NCBI GenBank assembly: GCA_944363805.1 | Contig: CALVVH010000055.1 | Location: 1 to 7,270 of the forward strand | Direction: 5' to 3' | DNA length: 7,270 nt | DNA from: an uncultured Bacilli bacterium | GTDB taxonomy: Bacteria > Bacillota_I > Bacilli_A > RF39 > UBA660 | Shown: one piece after another, positions 1 to 4,616 of the stretch | How positions within the stretch are numbered: the stretch's first letter is position 1 | Layout of the letters: each line of letters begins with the position of its first letter | Position numbers and translations under genes: made by a program | Notes under the pieces: generated by a model | Database searches by the model: none | What the model saw: only the letters and a program-made list of their open reading frames with translations | Told to the model about the DNA's origin: nothing

Positions 1-145
1 TCTTTTTTTCAGTTTTAAAATTATATATTATTTTTGAATTAGAATTTTTAGTTGAACATAAATCACTTAAATGTTCAATTATATAATCTTTAAACTCAAT
101 TATTGTTACTGGATCTAAATCTTGAATCAATTCTTCTATTTTCAT
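1..145 (-). CDS. N-terminal fragment of a leftward protein, possibly an IS1595/ISXO2-type transposase
   Basis: This leftward gene starts at ATG 145-143 and runs off the left edge, so only 48 codons are visible. The peptide opens MKIEELIQDLDPVTIIEFKD and is rich in acidic and hydrophobic residues. A short helical N-terminus of this kind, before a zinc ribbon, is common in IS1595/ISXO2-like transposases of gut Firmicutes, but the zinc ribbon and DDE catalytic residues would lie outside the window. The family call is therefore a guess from style and context. A weak Shine-Dalgarno sequence (AAGGA, complement of 157-161) lies 11 nt upstream, inside a long inverted repeat that starts just before the gene. 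A candidate promoter lies at 265-293. The reading frame itself is well supported; the function is not. Confidence 0.4.
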   Translation of the reverse strand, partial: MKIEELIQDLDPVTIIEFKDYIIEHLSDLCSTKNSNSKIIYNFKTEKK

Positions 146-153
146 ATTTAAAA

Positions 154-232
154 ATATCCTTAACCAACTAGCCTAAATCATATACCATTATCGCCAAACA
201 AAGATAAAGATAGGCTAGTTGATTAAGGATAT
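154..232 (-). repeat. Inverted repeat A: 22-bp arms 154-175 and 211-232
   Basis: The segment 154-175 (ATATCCTTAACCAACTAGCC plus TA) is the reverse complement of 211-232 apart from one base. In RNA copied from the minus strand that difference is a G·U pair, so the 22-bp helix is unbroken. In plus-strand RNA it would be a C·A mismatch, which suggests the structure matters on the leftward message. The arm nearest the gene contains its AAGGA ribosome site and is followed by a short U-rich stretch. The arms begin with GG and could also be read as two insertion-sequence ends placed back to back, 37 bp apart. Confidence 0.75.
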
Positions 233-257
233 CTCCTTTCTTTATCTTTTGTTTGGC
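193..257 (-). repeat. Inverted repeat B: 18/19-bp arms 193-210 and 239-257
   Basis: The segment 193-210 (GCCAAACAAAGATAAAGA) is the reverse complement of 239-257 except for one extra base in the A/T run. One arm lies in the loop of repeat A and the other lies outside it, so the two repeats interlock in the order A-B-A'-B'. Only a pseudoknot would allow both helices at once; otherwise they are alternatives. The outer arm begins where the leftward transcript is predicted to start. Confidence 0.7.
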
Positions 258-264
258 TATATTA

Positions 265-293
265 ATTATACACCTTTTTTACTTATCAGTCAT
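265..293 (-). promoter_or_regulatory. Candidate leftward vegetative promoter
   Basis: Read on the minus strand, the sequence has ATGACT (293-288), a 17-bp spacer and a perfect TATAAT (270-265). Transcription would start near 258, at the outer arm of inverted repeat B. That gives a structured leader of about 110 nt before the ATG at 145. The -10 box and spacing are good; the -35 box matches TTGACA at four of six positions. Confidence 0.5.
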
Positions 294-323
294 TATGTTT
301 AACACAACTTTTTCATAAAACTA

Positions 324-431
324 ATGAAAGTTCTGAAATATGTAAATGGAACTGGATGTTTAAATAATGTTTTTACTAATCAAACAATTATAAAAGATAG
401 GACACATAATGGAATTCATCAAGGGGGGTAG
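324..431 (+). pseudogene. Short orphan ORF, possibly a decayed gene fragment
   Basis: A 35-codon frame runs from ATG 324 to TAG 429-431. It has no recognisable ribosome site, and an in-frame TAA stands at 300. Its end reads IKDRTHNGIHQGG. The HNGI segment is loosely reminiscent of the metal-binding HxGxD region of M23-type cell-wall peptidases, but the aspartate is absent and the frame stops at once. It could be the remnant of a gene broken by the neighbouring mobile element, or a chance ORF. Apart from this frame, the terminator at 471 and the promoter signals, I see nothing between 294 and 520. Confidence 0.2.
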
Positions 432-461
432 TATTAGTTAATTGTTTAAAAAATTTAATCT

Positions 462-505
462 ATCGACTTAGAACGACAAATTAGTCGCTCTTTTTTTTGT
501 ATAAT
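462..505 (+). promoter_or_regulatory. Candidate spoIIGA-sigE promoter with Spo0A-box-like repeats
   Basis: A perfect TATAAT lies at 500-505. CGAC cores lie at 464-467 and 474-477, exactly 10 bp apart. Their surrounding heptamers (ATCGACT and AACGACA) each match the 0A box TTCGACA at five of seven positions. A start near 512 would place the repeats at about -50 and -40. In B. subtilis the spoIIG promoter is activated by Spo0A~P bound to tandem 0A boxes overlapping the -35 region, and no normal -35 box is visible here. The TATAAT is direct; the Spo0A reading is inference from position and family. Confidence 0.4.
471..498 (+). terminator. Intrinsic terminator before spoIIGA
   Basis: The hairpin is GAACGAC, a six-base loop and GTCGCTC, with one A·C mismatch, followed directly by eight T residues (491-498). 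It points rightward, so it would end transcripts entering from the left and separate spoIIGA from the mobile-element side. The stem overlaps the possible Spo0A-box repeats described for the promoter. Confidence 0.55.
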
Positions 506-520
506 CATTTTGTGATTGAT

Positions 521-1324
521 ATGAAAATATACTTAGATTTAGTTTTCTTGCTTAATTTTATATATGATTTGCTTTTGCTGATGACTGTTGATATAACTCT
601 AAAAAGGCATAGTAATTTTCGAAGATTAGTGTTTAGTGCTATACTGGGAGCATTATCACTAGCCATATTATTTCTTCCATGTGGAGAAATGGTTTTATTT
701 ATTCTTAAGATTGTTACTAGTGTACTTATGATACTTATTGCTTTTGGATATAAAAATATTAAATATTTTGGGACTAATATGATTTATCTTTATATGTCGA
801 GTGTGATACTCGGAGGCTTCTTGTATTTTTTAAATGTAGAATTTAGTTATAAAAGAGAAGGGATGGTGTTTTATTTTGAAGGAATGAGTATTAATTATTT
901 ACTACTTTTGATTATTGCTCCCATAATACTGTTTTTGTATGTAAGAGAACATAAAAAGTTTAAAAGTACATATAATTATAACTACCGAGTTAGTATTATA
1001 TTTAAGAATGGTAAGTGTTTAAATTGTAATGGATTTTTAGATACTGGTAATAAACTTAAAGATCCAATAACTAAAAAATATGTAATATTGGTATCTAAAA
1101 AAATATTAGAACCATTTATTAATATACGAAGTCCAATTTATGTACCATATAAGGCGGTAGGATATCAAGGATTAATTAGTTGTTTTGCTATTAAATATTT
1201 AAAAGTAAATAATCAAATATTTAAAAATTATCTAGTTGGAATAATACCGGAGAAGATAAATTTAAATGGAAGTGATTGTTTACTTAATTATAAATTAATG
1301 GAGGATATATGTTTAGAAAATTAA
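521..1324 (+). CDS. spoIIGA: SpoIIGA, membrane-bound aspartic protease that processes pro-SigE
   Basis: SpoIIGA is the sporulation protease of the mother-cell face of the septum that removes the N-terminal pro-sequence of SigE. The 267-residue product has five hydrophobic segments (about 5-25, 37-53, 57-76, 86-105, 124-141), then a cytoplasmic protease domain. LDTGNKLKDPITKK carries the aspartic-protease signature with Asp174 as the predicted catalytic residue. VPYKAVGYQG matches the conserved IPYRGVGQQ region. B. subtilis SpoIIGA is 309 residues and also begins MKIYLD, so I start at ATG 521; GTG 512 or TTG 497 are in frame but would add unconserved residues. The ribosome site is weak (GTGAT at 512-516), and with TATAAT at 500-505 the message may be nearly leaderless. 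The end overlaps sigE by 16 nt, which suggests translational coupling. The C-terminus is shorter than in Bacillus but the family call is firm. Confidence 0.95.
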   Translation: MKIYLDLVFLLNFIYDLLLLMTVDITLKRHSNFRRLVFSAILGALSLAILFLPCGEMVLFILKIVTSVLMILIAFGYKNIKYFGTNMIYLYMSSVILGGFLYFLNVEFSYKREGMVFYFEGMSINYLLLLIIAPIILFLYVREHKKFKSTYNYNYRVSIIFKNGKCLNCNGFLDTGNKLKDPITKKYVILVSKKILEPFINIRSPIYVPYKAVGYQGLISCFAIKYLKVNNQIFKNYLVGIIPEKINLNGSDCLLNYKLMEDICLEN

Positions 1325-1989
1325 TTGAGTTTTTAAAGGCTAAGTACAATGAAGTATTTTTTGTGGGGGCAACTGATAAGTTACCACCACCACTTGAAAA
1401 AGAAGAGGAATTGGCGTATTTGATTAAAGCCCAGCAAGGGGATGAAGAGGCACGAAATAAACTTATCGAACACAATTTAAGGTTGGTAGTATTTTTAGCT
1501 AAAAGATATGAAAATACAACTTATGATATCGAGGATTTAGTAAGCATTGGTTCAATTGGTTTGATTAAAGGAATTAATACATATAAAATTGATAAAAATA
1601 TTAAACTAGCTACATATGCATCTAGGTGTATTAGTAATGAAATACTTATGTTTCTTCGAAAAAATAAACGGAAGAGAAGTGAAGTTTCATTAGAAGAAGC
1701 CCTAAATTATGATAGTGAAGGTAATGAATTACATTTAGAAGATATTCTAGGTACGGATGCGGAATTAGTTCCAAAAGAATATGAACGCAAAGTTGATAAA
1801 GAAATGTTAGCTAAAGAAATAGAAGCTTTAAGCCCTCGGGATAAAGAAATTATGACATTGAGGTACGGTCTTAATAACACTATCGAATATACCCAAAAAG
1901 AAGTGGCAGAGATGTTAGGTATTAGTCAATCATATATTTCACGTATAGAAAAAAAAGTAGTAAGAAAATTAAGCCAATTGATGCATTAA
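1309..1989 (+). CDS. sigE: RNA polymerase sporulation sigma factor SigE (pro-form)
   Basis: SigE directs early mother-cell transcription in sporulation. The 226 residues cover a pro-sequence, then regions 2.1-2.4 (about 55-125, with NLRLVVFLAKRYENT, IEDLVSIGSIGLIKGINTY and IKLATYASRCISNEILMFLR) and region 4 (about 173-224, with TQKEVAEMLGISQSYISRIE as the -35-reading helix-turn-helix). The segment NEVFFVGA (14-21) aligns with SDEVYYIGG of B. subtilis, where SpoIIGA cuts, so the pro-sequence here is only about 17 residues instead of 27. It is basic and amphipathic, as expected for membrane contact. ATG 1309 has a strong GGAGG site, placed inside the end of spoIIGA. The stop overlaps the 3' end of the leftward XRE gene by 4 nt with no terminator visible, so messages from the two sides are likely to run into each other as antisense. 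Confidence 0.96.
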   Translation: MFRKLIEFLKAKYNEVFFVGATDKLPPPLEKEEELAYLIKAQQGDEEARNKLIEHNLRLVVFLAKRYENTTYDIEDLVSIGSIGLIKGINTYKIDKNIKLATYASRCISNEILMFLRKNKRKRSEVSLEEALNYDSEGNELHLEDILGTDAELVPKEYERKVDKEMLAKEIEALSPRDKEIMTLRYGLNNTIEYTQKEVAEMLGISQSYISRIEKKVVRKLSQLMH

Positions 1990-2432
1990 TTTTTCTTACT
2001 TAAAAGTTTCTTGCCTAGTAATAGGTCAATAGAAGCATTGTAAGTTTTAGCAATGGAATATAGGAAACTAGTTTTAATTAAAACTTTACCAGTTTCATAA
2101 GCAGAATAAGTTGATGAAGTTGTATTAAGAGGTACAAAAATTTCTTTTTGCGACAATTTTTTGCTAAGACGTAGATTACGAAGATTTTGACCGATAACTT
2201 TGGCATCAAGATCGATTACTCGATAAACTGTAATTTTATTACTCAAACCTGTTATGTAATCGATACTAACTTTATAATAATCACTTAGTTTATTTAATCT
2301 TCTTAGGGGAATCGTATCTTTGCCGGTTTCCCAGCCAGCATAAGTAGAACGGTCAACTTGTAAAATAGTTGCGACTTCTTTTTGCGTAAGGAATCTTTCT
2401 TCTCTTATTTCTTTTAATCTATCAAACTTCAT
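1986..2432 (-). CDS. Tandem XRE-family helix-turn-helix regulator
   Basis: This 148-residue protein consists of two copies of the Cro/CI-type helix-turn-helix domain, at about residues 4-62 and 80-140, joined by a short linker. Each copy shows the usual pattern: LTQKEVATILQVDRSTYAGWETGK in the first and LSQKEIFVPLNTTSSTYSAYETGK in the second. Each ends with the typical tyrosine-rich helix and IDYITGL or IDLLLGK. One chain can thus present two DNA-reading heads. The start ATG 2432-2430 has a GGTGAT ribosome site 5 nt upstream. It is divergent from the unknown gene at 2539, and the gap contains four repeats of one 8-bp half-site overlapping both predicted promoters. Control of itself and of its neighbour is the natural inference. 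It sits between sigE and sigG, which are adjacent in most spore formers. Its target and signal are unknown. Confidence 0.85.
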   Translation of the reverse strand: MKFDRLKEIREERFLTQKEVATILQVDRSTYAGWETGKDTIPLRRLNKLSDYYKVSIDYITGLSNKITVYRVIDLDAKVIGQNLRNLRLSKKLSQKEIFVPLNTTSSTYSAYETGKVLIKTSFLYSIAKTYNASIDLLLGKKLLSKKN

Positions 2433-2447
2433 ACAATCACCGCATTT

Positions 2448-2501
2448 ATTTTCTCATTAATATTATTATTTTCTGAAAAACGTGGGAAAATACGAGAAAA
2501 T
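2448..2501. promoter_or_regulatory. Candidate operator: four half-sites of ATTTTCTC/GAGAAAAT
   Basis: Two half-sites point one way, ATTTTCTC (2448-2455) and ATTTTCTG (2468-2475), 20 bp apart. Two point the other way, GGGAAAAT (2484-2491) and GAGAAAAT (2494-2501), 10 bp apart. The outer pair are exact reverse complements. The phasing by whole helical turns and the overlap with both divergent promoters fit binding by the tandem XRE protein encoded alongside. The repeats are seen directly; the binder is inferred. Confidence 0.55.
2460..2488 (-). promoter_or_regulatory. Candidate promoter for the XRE regulator
   Basis: On the minus strand TTCCCA (2488-2483), a 17-bp spacer and TAATAT (2465-2460) form a plausible vegetative promoter, starting near 2453. 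One operator half-site lies in the spacer and one overlaps the -35 box, which suits self-repression. Confidence 0.4.
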
Positions 2502-2502
2502 G

Positions 2503-2511
2503 TGATATGAT
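2503..2511 (+). promoter_or_regulatory. Candidate extended -10 promoter for the unknown gene at 2539
   Basis: TGATATGAT is an extended -10 element (TGn plus TATGAT at 2506-2511). A start near 2518 leaves a short leader containing GGAGG. With 17-bp spacing, the -35 position (2483-2488) is the same six bases used by the opposite promoter, so the two promoters should exclude each other. Two operator half-sites lie just upstream of the -10 box. Confidence 0.45.
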
Positions 2512-2538
2512 TAACTATAGGTAAATGGAGGCATACAA

Positions 2539-3036
2539 ATGATAAAAGTAACAGATAATATAGAAACAATAATATTGAAAGATGAGGATTTAAAAGAATA
2601 TAATAAATTTTATAAAGGGCTGGCGATAAAGCCAGTGTACAATTATTGGTTAATAGAACTAATAATAATTAAAGAATGTAATATACAGGAGATAATAAAG
2701 GTTTATAATGGTAGTAAAGATATACTTGATAGTTTTAAAAATAGGAAAGAAAGTGCTAATGAAATACTTTTAAGTAAAGGGGATTTTAAAGTATTTAAAA
2801 GATTGTTTAAAAATATGCGGAAGAAAAAAGATTATCGGAAAGAGGCGATAATAGAAGCATATTCGATGTTACTTAGTTATGAGTATTATCAAGCAACGGT
2901 TTTAGAAGATTGCAAAGAAGTAACAGAAGAGGAAATATTTAAGGATTTGAGTGGAGGCTATGATTATGAAATGTATCATGATGAGATATTGGCAAGGGCT
3001 GAAGTTATCTTAAAAGAAAAATATAAAATTGAATAA
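2539..3036 (+). CDS. Acidic helical protein of unknown function, divergent from the XRE regulator
   Basis: I do not recognise this 165-residue protein. It has no signal peptide or membrane segment and looks mostly helical. A lysine/arginine-rich patch (about residues 85-104, with FKRLFKNMRKKKDYRKEA) is followed by an acidic C-terminal half with many tyrosines (about 105-160). I see no metal-binding cluster, nucleotide-binding loop or catalytic motif. Its ATG has a strong GGAGG ribosome site (2527-2531). It faces away from the tandem XRE gene across a shared operator region and lies directly before sigG, with only 55 nt between its stop and the sigG start. Pairing with a repressor suggests a regulated accessory function. 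Possibilities include a partner or antagonist of the XRE protein, or a factor acting on the neighbouring sigma factors; none is supported by a motif. Confidence 0.75.
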   Translation: MIKVTDNIETIILKDEDLKEYNKFYKGLAIKPVYNYWLIELIIIKECNIQEIIKVYNGSKDILDSFKNRKESANEILLSKGDFKVFKRLFKNMRKKKDYRKEAIIEAYSMLLSYEYYQATVLEDCKEVTEEEIFKDLSGGYDYEMYHDEILARAEVILKEKYKIE

Positions 3037-3039
3037 TTT

Positions 3040-3069
3040 GCATAAAAAAAACTTCTTTTAGACAAAATA
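3040..3069 (+). promoter_or_regulatory. Candidate SigF/SigG-type forespore promoter of sigG
   Basis: GCATA at 3040-3044, an 18-bp spacer and CAAAATA at 3063-3069 fit the B. subtilis forespore promoter pattern, with a GCATA-like -35 and a CATnnTA-like -10; one base differs (A for T at the third position). Transcription would start near 3076, at the ribosome site. In B. subtilis sigG is switched on by SigF and then by SigG itself, so this is the expected promoter type and place. Confidence 0.6.
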
Positions 3070-3090
3070 GTCTTTGAAAGGAGCTTTTTT
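3046..3090 (+). promoter_or_regulatory. Hairpin hiding the sigG ribosome binding site (possible attenuator)
   Basis: The RNA can fold into a 17-bp imperfect stem. 3060-3063 pairs with 3070-3073 around loop AAAATA. 3052-3058 (CTTCTTT) pairs with 3077-3083 (AAAGGAG), with one G·U. 3046-3051 (A run) pairs with 3085-3090 (T run). An asymmetric internal loop and one bulged C separate the helices. AAAGGAG is the sigG Shine-Dalgarno sequence, so it is wholly buried. The terminal T run also gives the element some features of an intrinsic terminator. Transcripts starting near 3076 lack the 5' arm and cannot form it. Confidence 0.7.
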
Positions 3091-3091
3091 A

Positions 3092-3868
3092 ATGGCAAAA
3101 TATAAAGTAGATATAACGGGAATAAATACTAGTGATATTAAAGTACTTACTAATGAAGAGATGGTTGAATTATTTGTGAGATATCAAAATGGGGATATTA
3201 ATGCTAAAGAAGAATTAGTAAGTGGTAATTTAAAGTTAGTTTTAAGTATACTACGTTCTTTTAATCGAGGAGATGTCAATTTGGATGATTTGTTTCAAGT
3301 AGGAGTTATTGGGCTTATTAAGGCAATTGACAATTTTGATCTTTCTTATGGCTTAAAACTTAGTACTTATGCAGTTCCTTTAATTATTGGGGAGATTAAA
3401 AGATATATTCGAGATAATACAGCTTTACGGGTTAGTCGTAGTATTAAAGATTTAGCGTATCAAATTATTAAGTTTAAAGATGAATATGTAGCGGAATATG
3501 GGGTGGAACCAAATAGTAGTATTATTGCTGATAATTTGGGGATTGAAGAATATCAGGTGGCCTTTGCTATGGATGCTTTAAAAGATCCGGCGAGTTTATT
3601 TGAACCTATATATAATGATGGAGGAGATACTATTTATTTGTTTGATCAAATTGCTGATACTAAAGAGAAAAATAGTGATAAAGATGCCCTTATTTCTTTA
3701 AGGAGAGCCTTACAAAAGATTAAAGAAAGAGAAAAATCGATATTGCTCGAGCGATTTATTGTGGGAAAAACGCAGATGGAAATTGCTGAGGAATTAGGTA
3801 TTAGTCAGGCCCAAGTGTCAAGAATTGAGAAAAGTGCTATTGAGAATGTTCGCAAATTAATTAGGTAG
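3092..3868 (+). CDS. sigG: RNA polymerase sporulation sigma factor SigG
   Basis: SigG drives late gene expression in the forespore. The 258-residue product is close to the 260 of B. subtilis. Region 2 spans about 45-115 (GNLKLVLSILRSFNR, LDDLFQVGVIGLIKAIDNFDL, STYAVPLIIGEIKRYIRDN), region 3 about 120-185, and region 4 about 203-255 (GKTQMEIAEELGISQAQVSRIE). The stretch LFEPIYNDGGDTIYLFDQI near 169-187 is typical of SigG and separates it from SigF. I choose ATG 3092, 8 nt after AAAGGAG, because MAKYKVDITGINTS aligns with the Bacillus N-terminus; TTG 3074 lies within the ribosome-site region. A forespore-type promoter and a hairpin that buries the ribosome site precede it. ylmC follows after 28 nt, as in other Firmicutes (with ylmA missing). 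Confidence 0.96.
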   Translation: MAKYKVDITGINTSDIKVLTNEEMVELFVRYQNGDINAKEELVSGNLKLVLSILRSFNRGDVNLDDLFQVGVIGLIKAIDNFDLSYGLKLSTYAVPLIIGEIKRYIRDNTALRVSRSIKDLAYQIIKFKDEYVAEYGVEPNSSIIADNLGIEEYQVAFAMDALKDPASLFEPIYNDGGDTIYLFDQIADTKEKNSDKDALISLRRALQKIKEREKSILLERFIVGKTQMEIAEELGISQAQVSRIEKSAIENVRKLIR

Positions 3869-3896
3869 ATAATGCATATAATTTAGGGGTGGTTAT

Positions 3897-4118
3897 GTGT
3901 ATTTAAGTGAATTACAAAATAAAGATATTATCAGTGTAAAAACGGGGGCCAACATGGGGAGAATTGTCGATGTTGAAGTCAATAGTGAAGGAAAGATAAT
4001 CAGTTTTATTGCTGAAGAAAGAAAAATATTTCGAAAAGTTTTAAAAAATAGTGAAATTAGTTTTAGTTTTGGGGATATAACTAAGATTGGGGCTGATGTA
4101 ATACTAGTAAATAAGTAA
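3897..4118 (+). CDS. ylmC: YlmC/YmxH family PRC-barrel protein
   Basis: This small protein (73 residues; about 80 in B. subtilis) belongs to the YlmC/YmxH family of PRC-barrel proteins, whose function is not established. Visible family features are the opening YLSELQNKDIISVKTGANMG, the IVDVEVNSEGKIISFIA strand pair and the closing DITKIGADVILV. The start is GTG 3897, with a good AGGGGTGG ribosome site at 3885-3892; the overlapping ATG at 3895 is in another frame and stops after three codons. It sits right after sigG, which is its usual place. A TATAAT lies at 3877-3882 in the gap, but I see no matching -35 box, so it is probably read through from sigG. Confidence 0.88.
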   Translation: MYLSELQNKDIISVKTGANMGRIVDVEVNSEGKIISFIAEERKIFRKVLKNSEISFSFGDITKIGADVILVNK

Positions 4119-4124
4119 AATTTA

Positions 4125-4133
4125 TGGTATAGT
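4125..4133 (+). promoter_or_regulatory. Candidate extended -10 promoter giving a leaderless lspA message
   Basis: TGGTATAGT (4125-4133) is an extended -10 element placed 6 nt before the lspA ATG. A start 7 nt downstream of the box would coincide with the initiation codon itself. The gene has no properly spaced ribosome site: AAGGG is only 1 nt from the ATG. No convincing -35 box is present. Confidence 0.4.
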
Positions 4134-4139
4134 AAGGGC

Positions 4140-4616
4140 ATGAGAAAAAAGAGTTTAGTTATTGCATTTTTTATAATTGTTATCGATCAGATAGTTAAAA
4201 TAGTTGTCGATCGAGGATTTTTGTTAAATGAACTTAGGACCATTATTCCCCGTTTTTTTTATTTAACTAAAGTATATAATGATGGGGCGGCGTGGAGTTT
4301 GTTTGATGGTGAAATCTTTTTGTTGGTGATTATTGGTATTTTGGCATTGATTTATTTATTTAAGTATCAGAAATGTTTTAAAGAAAATTATCGGAATATG
4401 ATAGCATTTTCTTTAATTTATGGTGGTTTGATTGGTAATTTGGTTGACCGAGTTATTTATGGGCATGTGATAGATTATTTTAAAATTTTATTGGGAAGTT
4501 ATAATTTTCCAATATTCAACTTAGCAGATATGGCCATTGTGGTGGGCTTTATATTAGTTATAATAGCAATAATAAAGGGTGAAGAAAATGGAAGTAGTAG
4601 CAGAAAGAACAAATGA
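4140..4616 (+). CDS. lspA: Lipoprotein signal peptidase (signal peptidase II)
   Basis: LspA is the membrane aspartyl protease that cleaves prolipoprotein signal peptides ahead of the lipid-modified cysteine. The 158-residue protein has four hydrophobic segments (about 5-23, 58-76, 86-104, 128-147). It shows the conserved boxes in order: IDQIVK near Asp16, YNDGAAWSLF at about 46-55, GGLIGNLVDRV with catalytic Asp103, and FNLADMAIVVG with catalytic Asp130. ATG 4140 lies 21 nt after ylmC and lacks a normal ribosome site, so initiation may be leaderless or depend on readthrough. The end overlaps the pseudouridine synthase gene by 29 nt. The lspA-ylyB order is standard in Bacilli, but the genes that usually come before it in this region (ylmD to divIVA and ileS) are absent. 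Confidence 0.96.
   Translation: MRKKSLVIAFFIIVIDQIVKIVVDRGFLLNELRTIIPRFFYLTKVYNDGAAWSLFDGEIFLLVIIGILALIYLFKYQKCFKENYRNMIAFSLIYGGLIGNLVDRVIYGHVIDYFKILLGSYNFPIFNLADMAIVVGFILVIIAIIKGEENGSSSRKNK

Noticed and set aside
146..258. Known riboswitch or T-box in the leftward leader
   Set aside because: I see no T-box sequence or recognisable conserved riboswitch core; the structure is explained by two plain inverted repeats.
497..520. Upstream TTG or GTG starts for SpoIIGA
   Set aside because: The family begins at MKIYLD, and the TTG at 497 overlaps the terminator T tract and the -10 box. GTG 512 is kept only as a possible leaderless start.
1284..1475. Leftward 63-codon open frame
   Set aside because: It lies antisense to the spoIIGA-sigE junction, has no credible ribosome site and no family resemblance; a shadow of the coding strand.
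3074..3091. TTG 3074 start for SigG
   Set aside because: It would place the start codon at the ribosome site and add residues not found in the family.
3893..4141. Leftward 82-codon open frame
   Set aside because: It lies fully antisense to ylmC, which has a clear family match and ribosome site.
4140..4616. Reassigned UGA (Mycoplasma-type code)
   Set aside because: lspA ends at TGA with a sensible length and no in-frame TGA occurs inside any gene; tryptophan is TGG throughout.
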